Below are positions 53,539 through 62,681 of a stretch of 64,000 bases of DNA, one piece after another (the first letter of the stretch is position 1; each line of letters opens with the position of its first letter). A program made the translations under genes and the position numbers. Below the pieces are notes generated by a model. It saw only the letters and a list, made by a program, of their open reading frames with translations. It searched no databases and had not been told where the DNA came from. Source of the DNA: Novosphingobium sp. AAP83 (GTDB lineage: Bacteria; Pseudomonadota; Alphaproteobacteria; Sphingomonadales; Sphingomonadaceae); the NCBI RefSeq assembly GCF_001295795.1, contig NZ_LJHY01000020.1:124001-188000 (forward strand), in the 5' to 3' direction.

Positions 53539-54540
53539 ATGACAAAAGCACCGGTCCTCCCCGTCGTCGATATCACCCGGCTTGGCAGCAACCGTTTGGA
53601 GGACCGGATGGCGGTCGCCCAAGAGCTTGACCGTGCCTGCGCCGGGACGGGCTTCCTTTATGTCACAGGCGCGCAATTGGACGCCGCGTTGTTTGATCGG
53701 GTGGTGGCGCGCGCCAAAGCCTATTTTGCGCTGCCGCAGGAAGCCAAGATGCAAAGCTATATCGGCCTGTCGGAAAATCACAGTGGCTACGTGCCCGTGG
53801 GGGAGGAACAGTTCGGCGAGGGCAGTGACGACCTGAAAGAGGCCTACGACGTCAACCGCGACTATCCGTTCCCGCATGGACGCAACCCGCTCTTAGGGCC
53901 GAACATGTGGCCCGAGATGCCCGGGTTCCGCGATGACGTGCAGGCGTATTATCGCCACGTTACGCAAATCGGCGGCCTGCTGTTTCGCAGCTTTGCCTTG
54001 GCGCTTGGTCTGGCAGAAGACCATTTCGATGCGCTCACCAGCCATTCGCCCAGCCAGCTTCGCCTGATCCATTACCCGCACGATGCCAGTGTCCAAGACC
54101 GGCCAGGCTTAGGATCGCACACCGATTATGAATGCTTCACATTGCTGTTTGCCACCGCGCCGGGATTGCAGATCGTGGGCAAGCAGGGCGCGTGGATCGA
54201 TGTGCCGCTGATCGAGGGCACGATGATCATGAACATTGGCGACATGATGGAGATTATGTCGAACGGGCGCTATGTCGCCACCCGTCACCGCGTTAAGAAA
54301 GTACAGCAAGAGCGCTATTCCTTCGCGCTGTTCCACGCCTGCAATTACGACCACGTCGTAGCGCCTGTCGTGCAGGGTGAAGCGCCGCGTTATGCGCCGC
54401 TCCAATGCGGCGAGCATTTATACAACCAGACCGCCCAGACTTTTGCCTACCTTAAACGCCGTATCGCAAGGGGCGAACTGGTTTTGAACCAAGCCATGCC
54501 GCTCGATTCCTTTGGCCAACGCTCTGTCGCTGCCACATGA
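53539..54540 (+). CDS. 2-oxoglutarate/Fe(II)-dependent oxygenase, isopenicillin-N-synthase-like
   Basis: A 333-residue enzyme. Iron ligands are His194, Asp196 and His250 (HTD...H), and the 2-oxoglutarate carboxylate is held by Arg259-x-Ser261 (RYS). The N-terminal non-heme dioxygenase domain starts PVVDITRLG. The family includes hydroxylases of amino acids and amidines, ethylene-forming enzyme and plant homoarginine hydroxylases that release guanidine. The substrate is unknown. Its stop overlaps the next gene (ATGA). Confidence 0.88.
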   Translation: MTKAPVLPVVDITRLGSNRLEDRMAVAQELDRACAGTGFLYVTGAQLDAALFDRVVARAKAYFALPQEAKMQSYIGLSENHSGYVPVGEEQFGEGSDDLKEAYDVNRDYPFPHGRNPLLGPNMWPEMPGFRDDVQAYYRHVTQIGGLLFRSFALALGLAEDHFDALTSHSPSQLRLIHYPHDASVQDRPGLGSHTDYECFTLLFATAPGLQIVGKQGAWIDVPLIEGTMIMNIGDMMEIMSNGRYVATRHRVKKVQQERYSFALFHACNYDHVVAPVVQGEAPRYAPLQCGEHLYNQTAQTFAYLKRRIARGELVLNQAMPLDSFGQRSVAAT

Positions 54541-55424
54541 CGCTCGCCGAACTGTTAACCGCGCTTGCGCCGGTCAGCCTTGATGGCTTGGCATTTCCCC
54601 GGCGTTTGCTTGGCGCATTCCGCCGCAAGAGCATCACGTTCGCCAATGGCCTGACCGACGAGACGACCATCGTCTTTTGGTTCCAGTCCAAAACCTTCAC
54701 GATTGATCTGCGCCTGCCCGATGGAGCGGAGACCGCTTTGCTCGACCGTCAAGGTTGGGTAGGGGACACAAGTTGGGACGCCGCCGCGCAACAGCTTTCG
54801 TGGACAATCAACCGCAGCTATCAACCGCGCAACCAATGGCCAGAACCAGCCACGCTCAACTTCATCGGCAATAGCGTGATCGAATTTGCTCCTTCAGGCG
54901 CTTATGTCGAGGATTGGCGGCAACAGTCCACCAGTGGACCGCTGCTTGGTCTGCGTCTGCTCAGCCTGTTCGATGAATCAACAGGGCAAACCCACGCGAT
55001 GGATGGCGGCCTGATCATCGCAAGTAACCACGCGGCCTATGCGCAATCGCGCCTCCCGGCAGTCGACGCCGCGTTGAACGATAGCGGCGATCTTGCCAAA
55101 GCACTGGAAGACCGACGTGTAACGGAACAAGACATCGCCAGCTATGAAGTCTCGGTCGCCAGCAACGGCGACACTGTAACCCACAGCACCCAGCCCGAAC
55201 GCGTCGGCCAACCCATCCTTGCCGGAGATTTCGGGATCGAACCCGACGGATCGGTTGCGCTTGCACAAACTATCGACGGATCACCTTGCCGTCTGCGCTT
55301 CGTTGTAGACCTCAACATTCCGGACTTTGTTTTTGATAATAGTACGCCAAGCACCGCCGAGGCGCTTGTATGGGCTGAATGCGAAAAGGCCCACCTGATG
55401 CGACACGCATGGATTGCGCGCTAA
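54537..55424 (+). CDS. Hypothetical protein coupled to the 2-oxoglutarate oxygenase
   Basis: A 295-residue protein of no family I can name. It starts at the ATG within the upstream stop. There is no signal peptide or membrane segment. Repeated beta-strand-like stretches (TIVFWFQSKTFTIDLRLPDG, GAYVEDWRQQSTSG, GGLIIASNHAAYAQ, YEVSVASNGDTVT) suggest a mostly beta, possibly lipocalin-like, fold. As second gene of a coupled pair it may act on the oxygenase product, which is inference. Confidence 0.65.
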   Translation: MTLAELLTALAPVSLDGLAFPRRLLGAFRRKSITFANGLTDETTIVFWFQSKTFTIDLRLPDGAETALLDRQGWVGDTSWDAAAQQLSWTINRSYQPRNQWPEPATLNFIGNSVIEFAPSGAYVEDWRQQSTSGPLLGLRLLSLFDESTGQTHAMDGGLIIASNHAAYAQSRLPAVDAALNDSGDLAKALEDRRVTEQDIASYEVSVASNGDTVTHSTQPERVGQPILAGDFGIEPDGSVALAQTIDGSPCRLRFVVDLNIPDFVFDNSTPSTAEALVWAECEKAHLMRHAWIAR

Positions 55425-55451
55425 GATTGAGTATCCGTTCGTCGATCGTGA

Positions 55452-55640
55452 TCAGGAGATCAGAAAACCGCCATCAAGCGCGCGCGCCTGACCGGTCACG
55501 AATTGGCCAGCCGGTGAGGCGAGGTGGAGCACAGCACTGACGACATCCTCAGCCGCGCCCATGCCCGGCATCAGCCTGCCGGGTTCCAACGCAGGCCCAC
55601 CCATTCGCGCCATATCTGTCGGTGGCTCGCCAACCGGAAC
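55452..55640 (-). pseudogene. C-terminal fragment of a short-chain dehydrogenase/reductase
   Basis: The last 60 codons of an SDR read GRLMPGMGAAEDVVSAVLHLASPAGQFVTGQARALDGGFLIS, the typical end with the conserved VTGQ and DGG. The Rossmann glycine motif and YxxxK are missing. It breaks off next to an IS3 remnant, which probably caused the truncation. Confidence 0.8.
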
Positions 55641-55698
55641 AGCCCTTGGCTGAGTGGCCCAAAGACTATGATAGTCTGGACCATGAAAGGGATAACAG

Positions 55699-55921
55699 AT
55701 GCCATTCCAGAAGCACAAGCCGGAAGAGAGTATTGGCAAGCTGCGTGAAGTTGAGATCCTGCTGGCGCAGGGTGCGGCAATTCAAGCCCGAAGATGTCCT
55801 GGCGGCGTTGACGGACTTGTTCATCTCGCGTGGCCCGTCAGCGAATATACGGTCCGACAGTCGCAGCCAGTTTACCGCAAATGCCGTTCAGAAATTGCTC
55901 GGCCAGATCGGCGTGAAGACA
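55699..55921 (+). pseudogene. IS3-family transposase remnant, orfA start joined to orfB middle
   Basis: The start MPFQKHKPEESIGKLREVEILLAQGA is the N-terminus of an IS3 (orfA) protein. At about 55785 the similarity jumps, in another frame, to orfB sequence (VLAALTDLFISRG...IRSDSRSQFTANAVQKLLGQIGVKT) containing the second catalytic Asp region of the integrase core. The part between was deleted, so it cannot be active. Confidence 0.8.
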
Positions 55922-55926
55922 CAAAG

Positions 55927-56874
55927 TCAGGTGTTGGCGCGTTCCATGATCCAGTCAGCAGTGACCTGAGGTTGCGTAATCGGAAACATATGTCCGCCGT
56001 CGATCATCTTGAGCTCAGCGCCTTTGATCGCGGCAATGGTCGGCAGGCCATGTACTGAGGGATCCAGCAGGAGATCGCCTTTCGCGAACATGATCCCGAC
56101 CGGAATGGACAGTTCGCCATATCGTGCGGCAATGCCCACCATCTCTCCCCGCGCCGCCTCAACATCGCGGCAAGCCGCAACGAAGGCTTCGGGACGAAGC
56201 GTCAGCGCCGCGCCGCCCCGCGTTTCGAAATCAGCAGGGACGGGTTCGGGGCCGAAAACCTGGGCATTGGCCGCATCCGCTCCAAGGCGACCTGCTGGTG
56301 CCGCCAGCGTCCATGCCAGCACCGAGCGGGCAATTGGCGAACGCAGATCAAGCGCCTTGAAGACTTGCGGGACGGCCTCGATGGGCTGGGTGAGCGGTGC
56401 GAGCAGTGCAAGGCCGCCAATCTTGCCGGGATGGCCGAGCGCCATTGCCAAGGCAACCGCACCACCGAGCGAATGACCAACCACCAACGGCCGGTCCAGC
56501 CCAAGCTGGTCTATTAGCTCGACAATCATCGCTGCCTGCGCAGCAAGACCGCCATGACCGTCACCTCGATAGGTCGAATATCCCGATCCCGGCCGGTCGA
56601 CCAAGATGAGTCGATGGTGCGGCGATAGAAGCTCACTCAAGGCATAAGTAAAGTTGCGCAACTGACCGCCAAGCCCGTGTACCAGAACGATCGGCGCTCC
56701 TTCACCAATGGCGAGGTAGTGCAACCGGCCACCCTTTACATCGGCAAATTGCCCTTCGGGCGGCACCAGTTGTTCGGCACGCTTGCGGTTCCATGCGGTG
56801 AACGCAGCCAGCCCCGCGGTTGCGGCAAGTACGGTGGCGCCACTACCCATCATGGTATCGAGAAACCCCACCAT
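55927..56874 (-). CDS. Alpha/beta hydrolase
   Basis: A 315-residue protein from the ATG at 56874 (one further upstream at 56937 is possible). After an N-terminal hydrophobic helix come VLVHGLGG (oxyanion), the nucleophile elbow GHSLGGAVA, and the catalytic His in MIDGGHMFP near the C-terminus, with an Asp before it (AKGDLLLDP). The substrate is unknown; similar proteins include esterases and epoxide hydrolases. Its stop lies 5 bases from the IS3 remnant, yet the frame is complete. Confidence 0.85.
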   Translation of the reverse strand: MVGFLDTMMGSGATVLAATAGLAAFTAWNRKRAEQLVPPEGQFADVKGGRLHYLAIGEGAPIVLVHGLGGQLRNFTYALSELLSPHHRLILVDRPGSGYSTYRGDGHGGLAAQAAMIVELIDQLGLDRPLVVGHSLGGAVALAMALGHPGKIGGLALLAPLTQPIEAVPQVFKALDLRSPIARSVLAWTLAAPAGRLGADAANAQVFGPEPVPADFETRGGAALTLRPEAFVAACRDVEAARGEMVGIAARYGELSIPVGIMFAKGDLLLDPSVHGLPTIAAIKGAELKMIDGGHMFPITQPQVTADWIMERANT

Positions 56875-57532
56875 TGATTCGCCATCCTTCCCATTGTCGA
56901 GGGCATGCCTCATCTCATGCCCATACCATTTCGGCAATTTCAGATCGCGACTCTCTGCGGCATAGACGGACGTTCACGCCGCTGCTGCCGCATACATTTA
57001 ACTTTTCAATGCCAGCTTTCAGTCCCTAGCAGTTCACAACCTTCCGCCTCGGATCGTCCTCAGTTCAGTCGAGCAAAGGGGCATCTTCAATGGCCGAAAT
57101 GAAGACGCAAAGCTGATCAACAGCTTATCGGACTGCCACAATGTCGCTTCATGGCAAAATTGCTGGCGCCCGCGGCGTTAGACATTCTTATCAATCAGCG
57201 ACCCGCCTCGCTACAGACAGTAAGTCCTCGGCGCACAGCATACCCTCAAGCAAAAGCATGGCTCACTCGCACGCGATCTCGCGGCATAAACAGCGCGCGA
57301 TTATAGCTACTGCCAAAATGCAGGTTCGAACCCCACCGCTAATAGTCGTGGGACACAGGTATCCGCCGGTGGCTAATCCCATAATCATCTGCGAGCGAAC
57401 GAAATTTTGGCAAGGCGGCCCGATAGGGTAATGCGTGAAAGAGTGTGACACATTGGGCGAGGGGGTATAAATGAATCACGATCAAACAAGATATATATCT
57501 TCATTCATTATCGAATTTATAAGTGATTTTAT
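56875..57532. other. Intergenic region becoming AT-rich
   Basis: No gene recognised over about 650 bases. The last 60 bases before 57533 are strongly AT-rich (for example AAGATATATATCTTC, itself a perfect palindrome around 57489), which fits a promoter and a change of DNA origin. Confidence 0.4.
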
Positions 57533-57907
57533 ATGCTATTGCAAAAAAAGAAGGGACTTTCTGCTAATGATCTTGCAATATTATGCTTGGTCGTGTCGCG
57601 AAGCACTCATGAATTGATACATGATTTATTTGTATCTAGAAATTATGGCAATGAAGATTTTGCACTTCCAACTAAATATAGATCGCCAGTCAGCGTAAAA
57701 TTCATTCACACTCGTCTGGGAATGAGTCGGGAAACAACGAGACGAAATTTAGAAGATCTCGTGCGGCGAAATTTTATTCATAAAGTAAAAGGAGGTTACA
57801 TTTTTCCCGCACAGGTCGGCGAAGATGACCTCACGAAGGATGTAAGGGGTTATTTAGTTCAGAGGCTGAGCGTATTGGAAAACCACGTCAAAAAGATGCC
57901 TGAATGA
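57533..57907 (+). CDS. AT-rich winged-helix DNA-binding protein
   Basis: A 124-residue protein whose codon use (AAA, AAT, ATA, TTA) is unlike all neighbours, indicating recent transfer. Residues about 50-95 form a winged helix (SVKFIHTRLGMSRETTRRNLEDLVRRNFIHKVKGGYIFP) of the MarR/Crp C-terminal type; the remainder is helical. No effector domain is seen. Targets are unknown. Confidence 0.6.
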   Translation: MLLQKKKGLSANDLAILCLVVSRSTHELIHDLFVSRNYGNEDFALPTKYRSPVSVKFIHTRLGMSRETTRRNLEDLVRRNFIHKVKGGYIFPAQVGEDDLTKDVRGYLVQRLSVLENHVKKMPE

Positions 57908-58029
57908 TTTTGTGCGCCGTTGCCTGTGTGACCACCGAACCCCAGTTGCCCAAATTGGGCAAATTGGGTTGCCGCATCCGCCATACAACATAATTTCTAA
58001 GCAGTCATTTGTCATGATTGAGGGCTAGA

Positions 58030-58572
58030 ATGAGTAATGTGTTGCCAAGGGGGACGAAACTGGGTGGATCGCGAACCTATCGCCCTAATCGGTTGAATGG
58101 TGCCGATGCAACACTCCCCAGCTCGGAATGTCAGAGACCCACACTATCTCAAGCATGCCCCAAGCAGGTTGTCATTGTTGACGATGACCACGACATTCTC
58201 GACGAAATATCTGAATTTCTTACCAGTTGTGGCCTTGTGACACATCCGCACGCCTCTCCGAATGACGCTATCTCGTTCATGAAGGCGCACGATTTCGATG
58301 TCTTATTGAGCGATATTGAAATGCCCGGGATGAGAGGCACGCAACTGGCGGCATGGCTCAACGACTGGCGTCCTGAAGTTCCCGTGATCTTGATCAGCGG
58401 CTTGAACCTCAAGCCCGCAGAGTTCCGCGATGGCTGGTCCTTTTTCCGCAAGCCTATCGATTTCGCTATCATTCAGAAGGCTATTGAGAACAGCGAATAC
58501 CAAAGCTGCGATCCAACCGGTCCTACGTGGCATGCCCCTCCAGCAGCAAATGCAACACCAAAGCGTAGCTGA
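58030..58572 (+). CDS. Single-domain response regulator
   Basis: A 180-residue protein from the ATG at 58030. After a 45-residue low-complexity N-terminus comes a receiver domain: acidic pocket VDDDHD (51-53), phospho-acceptor Asp95 in LLSDIEMPG, the switch Ser in LISG, and Lys in FFRKPID. No DNA-binding output domain follows, so it probably works by protein contact, as CheY or Spo0F do. No kinase is adjacent. Confidence 0.85.
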   Translation: MSNVLPRGTKLGGSRTYRPNRLNGADATLPSSECQRPTLSQACPKQVVIVDDDHDILDEISEFLTSCGLVTHPHASPNDAISFMKAHDFDVLLSDIEMPGMRGTQLAAWLNDWRPEVPVILISGLNLKPAEFRDGWSFFRKPIDFAIIQKAIENSEYQSCDPTGPTWHAPPAANATPKRS

Positions 58573-58887
58573 CCACGATCAGTCGCGCCACACGACCATT
58601 CCGCAACCGGCGAAACACCGTGTACCCATCGCCTTAGGACAGCCAAAAACCCTGCGATAAGCTTTACGCCTTCTCGCGAAAGCTAACCACCTGTTATAGC
58701 TGTGAAAAATGGTAGCGGAGGAGGCTGTCGAATTATGCTCTAAAAATGGCTGATTTGAAGCGTTTTTTAAGCGCAGAATGCATTGATACCCCCAATGTTA
58801 CCCTCACTAGGTTTGCTTTTTCCACTGGTTTAGTTTTGTGGCGTCAGAAGCGACCTCACTTTTGCGCGGATTCTCGAAAAGTCATGC
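58573..58887. other. Intergenic region, nothing recognised
   Basis: About 315 bases between the response regulator and the convergent XRE gene; no gene or clear terminator seen. Confidence 0.4.
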
Positions 58888-59097
58888 CTAACGTTGCTGC
58901 AGCAGCGTCCATGCTTCAACACTAAAAGCATCCGCTAGCTTTTGAAGAACGTCAACGGTTGCCGCATACCGTGACCGCTCCAAGGCGCTGACATAAGTCC
59001 GGTCGATTCCTGCTGAATCCGCCAAATCTTCTTGCGACAAGCCAGCCTCCACACGGGCGGCACGTAAGTTAGCAGCCAAGATCTGACGCAACACCAT
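58888..59097 (-). CDS. XRE-family helix-turn-helix protein
   Basis: A 69-residue protein from the ATG at 59097. It is essentially one HTH_3 domain: LAANLRAARVEAGLSQEDLADSAGIDRTYVSALERSRYAATVDVLQKLADAF, matching the pattern of small phage and plasmid repressors and controllers of restriction systems. Its start lies 45 bases from an IS630 remnant on the other strand, which may have removed a partner gene. Confidence 0.78.
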   Translation of the reverse strand: MVLRQILAANLRAARVEAGLSQEDLADSAGIDRTYVSALERSRYAATVDVLQKLADAFSVEAWTLLQQR

Positions 59098-59142
59098 CTT
59101 GAAGATGGCTGGCATGTGTTGCGTAGTTCGCAACGGAGTATC

Positions 59143-59619
59143 CGCAACGGTACGACTTCATTGTTCGCGGCGCTCGACATCGCCACCGATGCCGTCATCG
59201 GCAAGTGCTATAAACGCCATCGGGCGACCGAGTTCCTCGACTTCCTCAAGCGCATCGACGCCGCGATGCCCGACGGGCCGGACGTCCACCTCGTGATGGG
59301 CAACTATGCCACCCACAAGACGCCGAAAATTAAGGCCTGGCTGGCGCGCCGCTCGCACTGGCACGTCCACTTCACGCCGACTTCCGCTTCCTGGATCAAT
59401 CAGGTTGAACGGTGGTTTGCAGAGTTGACCCGCAAGCAGTTGCAGCGCGGTGTCCATCGCTCTACTGCGGAACTCGAAGCTGACATCGCTGCCTTCATCA
59501 AGGAGCACAACGAAAACCCCAAACCCTACAAATGGGTCAAATCAGCCGACGACATCCTCGCCTCCGTCAGGCGCTTCTGCCAAAAGACAATGAGCCGAAC
59601 TTCGGATTCACATGACTAG
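59143..59619 (+). pseudogene. IS630-family transposase, 5'-truncated and mutated
   Basis: The C-terminal two thirds of an IS630 transposase (NGTTSLFAALDIATDAVIGKCYKRHRATEFLDFLKRID). The catalytic motif normally VMDNYATHK reads VMGNYATHK, losing the second Asp of the DDE triad, while the Glu region (INQVERWFAELT) remains. The N-terminal part is missing. Both defects predict inactivity. Confidence 0.85.
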
Positions 59620-59679
59620 CGCCAAGGCGGTCGCCCTGTTATTGAGAAAGCCCAGTTTTTGGGTGGAGCCGCTGGAAAA

Positions 59680-61548
59680 ATGACAAGAAAGGCGATTGCG
59701 CTCTGGCTGGCCGTAGTTTCATTTTTGGTTGCGCTTCCGGTCTTCGGTCAGGACAGAGCAGAGCTATCCAGATCGTTTTTTGTTGATGAGAGCCGAACAG
59801 CAACCATTACCGACGCAATGGATGCAGAATTTGTGCCATACGTCGGTTCGATTGCTAGGGGGTACTCGGATGCTGCACTTTGGATCAGACTGAGCATAGC
59901 AGGAAGCAACAGCCCTGAGGACTTGGCTATCGTCATAAAGCCAGCGTTTCTCCGCCGTATTGAGCTCTACGACCCTGCGATTAACGGCTTGCATGCGCCA
60001 CCAGTGCTGAGTGGGCGCGATGCTTTAATAGAGGCCAATAACCATGTGGCTCTGGACAGTGGCTTTATCATTCCGTCATCCACACAGAAGCGTGACGTGT
60101 TCTTGCGCCTGACGACGACCACAACCTTGACCGCCGATGTTTTGGTTTTGCCAGCTGATCAGGCAACCAAGACTGGCTTTGTTCAAGGCAGCCTACTCGC
60201 CGTCTACATCGTATTTTTGCTGAGCTTTGGTGTGTGGGGTCTTATGGCATGGGCCATACGTCGCGACGCTCTGTACGGATTGTTTGCACTGCGCCAGCTC
60301 TTCTCATCAGCACACCTCTTCGTTTTCTTCGGATCGCTTCGCTTCTTCACTTCTAGCGTCTTCAGTCCTGATGCTCGCGATCTCATCTTCGTTGCTGTCG
60401 CCTGCACCGTCGCGTCGGTTTCTGGCATTTTTGATGTCCGATTGATTTCAGAATTCGGTGGTTCACGCCGATTAAAGCAGGCAATCTACACCATACTCTT
60501 TTTGCCACCAGTGATGTTAACCTTTGCTGCACTGGGTCATCCCCAGACAGCGTTGCAGGTTTCAGCCCTGCTTATAAACCTACAGTTCTTGCTATTGGTT
60601 ACCCTGACATTTACGGCAAAGGGCTTCGGCATCAATAGGTTGGGACAACTGTCGTTGTGGCTGGTTCGTTGTGGCTATCTGGTCATGGCAACAGTCGTCG
60701 TTATTCCGATGCTGATGTATCTGGATATTCTGGGGACCAATGTTATCGTGTTTAATATTATTTTTTTGCATGCTATTATCTCGACAATCGTTCTGTTTGG
60801 CCTGCTGCTAATACGAAATCGGCAACGCGACTTTGCAGAGCAAGAAGCAAGGGTCCTGCTCAGTGTGAAAGAGGCTGAACTGCTCAAGGAAAGCAGCCGC
60901 CGTATGGAGAAAGAAAGCTTTCTGTCCATGCTCACACACGAACTGCGTAACCCGTTGAGCGTGATCCAGCTTCTGTCCAGCAGCGATAAGGCAACCGACC
61001 GGACCTTGCGACAAGCTGCAACCGACATGGCGGATGTGATCGCTCGGGTCGAACAAAGTGAGCGGATTGACGGCGGTCAGATACACGTAGAGCGGTCCCA
61101 GTTTGATCTGACTGAAATGGTCGCACAGGTTGTCCAATCTCACAAAGAACGAGACCGGGTGTCTTTCGAATATCCCGGCTCCCATATGGTGGCGTCTGAT
61201 CTGGGCCTGATGGTGCATGTGTTGGAAAACCTTTTGGACAACGCCCTGAAATACAGTGCCAAAGACACAGAAGTGCGGGTTGCCGTGTCGGCAGAGGTTG
61301 CGGATGGCCACGCTGGCGTTGTCATTCGCGTTTCAAACCAGATTGGTGATGCTGGCGCACCAGATCCTGATCGCGTGTTCACCAAGTACTACCGGTCTAA
61401 ACGTGCCCATCGAAAGCCGGGCTCTGGATTGGGCTTGTTTATTGTCGCACGTTGGGTTCAGGCGCTTGGTGGCAAGGTTGTGTTTGGGGTTTCAGAAACG
61501 ACGGCTGGCGCACAAACGGTCACGTTTAGCGTGTGGGTGCCGAGATGA
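59680..61548 (+). CDS. 7TM-DISM sensor histidine kinase
   Basis: A 622-residue kinase from the ATG at 59680. A signal peptide precedes an extracellular 7TMR-DISM-type domain (30-180), then seven hydrophobic helices (about 180-390), a short linker helix, HisKA with His420 (LTHELRNPLSVIQLL), and HATPase with NLLDNALKYS and GSGLGLFIV. Such receptors sense carbohydrates or other extracellular ligands. It overlaps the regulator gene by ATGA, so they form a two-component pair. Confidence 0.92.
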   Translation: MTRKAIALWLAVVSFLVALPVFGQDRAELSRSFFVDESRTATITDAMDAEFVPYVGSIARGYSDAALWIRLSIAGSNSPEDLAIVIKPAFLRRIELYDPAINGLHAPPVLSGRDALIEANNHVALDSGFIIPSSTQKRDVFLRLTTTTTLTADVLVLPADQATKTGFVQGSLLAVYIVFLLSFGVWGLMAWAIRRDALYGLFALRQLFSSAHLFVFFGSLRFFTSSVFSPDARDLIFVAVACTVASVSGIFDVRLISEFGGSRRLKQAIYTILFLPPVMLTFAALGHPQTALQVSALLINLQFLLLVTLTFTAKGFGINRLGQLSLWLVRCGYLVMATVVVIPMLMYLDILGTNVIVFNIIFLHAIISTIVLFGLLLIRNRQRDFAEQEARVLLSVKEAELLKESSRRMEKESFLSMLTHELRNPLSVIQLLSSSDKATDRTLRQAATDMADVIARVEQSERIDGGQIHVERSQFDLTEMVAQVVQSHKERDRVSFEYPGSHMVASDLGLMVHVLENLLDNALKYSAKDTEVRVAVSAEVADGHAGVVIRVSNQIGDAGAPDPDRVFTKYYRSKRAHRKPGSGLGLFIVARWVQALGGKVVFGVSETTAGAQTVTFSVWVPR

Positions 61549-62237
61549 AATCATTACGTATCATGGTGATCGAAGATTACGACGCACTGCGGGAAACGAT
61601 CTGTGCGGTGCTGCAAGCTGACGGTCATGAGACCTGCGGTGTGCCATCTGCGGAAGATGTGGATGACACTCCAGTCGGCTATGTGCCTGACCTCTATATC
61701 GTGGACATAAACCTGCCCGGCGAGAATGGCATCAGCTTGGCCAAGCGGATCAATCGCTCTCAGCCGGATGCTGGTATCGTCATTGTCTCAGCCCGAACAG
61801 CCTTAAGCGATCGGATTGACAGCTATAAATCTGGCGCAAATCTTTACCTGACCAAGCCCATACAGCTTGATGAGTTACGTGCCGTGGTTGGAGGCTTCGG
61901 GCAGCGTCTTGCCAACACCGAAGTGAAACACGGCGGTCACATCAGTCTGCGACCAAACAAGATGGACTTGGCGGGGCCAGCGAAGAAGGTGCGGTTGACA
62001 CAGAGCGAAGTCGTGCTGCTGGCAGCATTCTCTCGCGCAGCGCAGCAGACGTTGGAACATTGGCAGGTGGAAGCGCATTTGGGAAATGGGGGAGACCTCA
62101 CCAAAGGGAACCTTGAGGTGAGATTGGGACGACTGCGGAAAAAGCTGATCGCATGTGGTGCCGAGGCCCCTGCAATAAAATCCATTCGCGGCTTGGGATA
62201 CCGGCTCTGCGAGACGGTAAGCATACTTAAGGAATAG
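61545..62237 (+). CDS. OmpR-type response regulator, partner of the 7TM kinase
   Basis: A 230-residue regulator. The receiver domain has acidic pair Glu10-Asp11, phospho-acceptor Asp54 (YIVDINLPG) and Lys in LTKPIQ. The second half is a winged helix (RLTQSEVVLLAAF...NLEVRLGRLRKKL...IRGLGYRLCE) of the OmpR/PhoB type, so it controls transcription. It starts within the kinase stop codon. Possible targets are the RTX protein gene downstream or unlinked genes. Confidence 0.92.
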   Translation: MKSLRIMVIEDYDALRETICAVLQADGHETCGVPSAEDVDDTPVGYVPDLYIVDINLPGENGISLAKRINRSQPDAGIVIVSARTALSDRIDSYKSGANLYLTKPIQLDELRAVVGGFGQRLANTEVKHGGHISLRPNKMDLAGPAKKVRLTQSEVVLLAAFSRAAQQTLEHWQVEAHLGNGGDLTKGNLEVRLGRLRKKLIACGAEAPAIKSIRGLGYRLCETVSILKE

Positions 62238-62261
62238 TTTGTGATCTAGAGCGTTTTTCGA

Positions 62262-62530
62262 TCATTCTGGGTGATATCCGCACGAGCTGAAGTAGATTGC
62301 GCATTCGTCGGGCTGGAAGATATCGACGAGTCTGCCGATCAGGTCCCAGAGGCCGCTGGCGGTTCGCTCACCGATGCCCGTTTGTAGCTCGACAGGTTGT
62401 CCATGATGACGACGTCACCGGGCCGCAGTTCTGGTATGAGCACCAGGGTGACATAGGCTTCGAACCAGTCGCCGTTGATCGGACCATTCAGCACCATCGG
62501 CGCGACCATGCCGGTCATCCTCGAGTCCAA
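62262..62530 (-). pseudogene. IS630-family transposase remnant with internal deletion
   Basis: On the minus strand, RMTGMVAPMVLNGPINGDWFEAYVTLVLIPELRPGDVVIMDNLSSYKR is the middle of an IS630 transposase of a different subgroup from the one at 59143. After a deletion it continues in another frame as ERTASGLWDLIGRLVDIFQPDECAIYF, the normal C-terminus, ending at TGA 62262. The DDE Asp remains but the fold cannot be complete. Confidence 0.82.
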
Positions 62531-62681
62531 GCCGATCTGGCGAGCGCCCGAAATGGCGGCTTAGCTTCGTGACGGCGTGCAAGTACGATCGTTGTGTCGA
62601 CGGCGACAGGTTGCGCAGCATCATGTCGTCGATTGTACGGCGGCGCAGCGGGCTCACAGCTGTCGTGGCGGTATCAGCCAT
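62531..62681 (-). pseudogene. N-terminal fragment of a tyrosine recombinase/integrase
   Basis: Reads SPLRRRTIDDMMLRNLSPSTQRSYLHAVTKLSRHFGRSPDRLGLED, the SAM-like core-binding domain of the integrase that accompanies IS91-type elements. The catalytic domain is missing; the frame runs directly into the IS630 remnant at about 62530, so the two fragments are fused. Confidence 0.8.
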
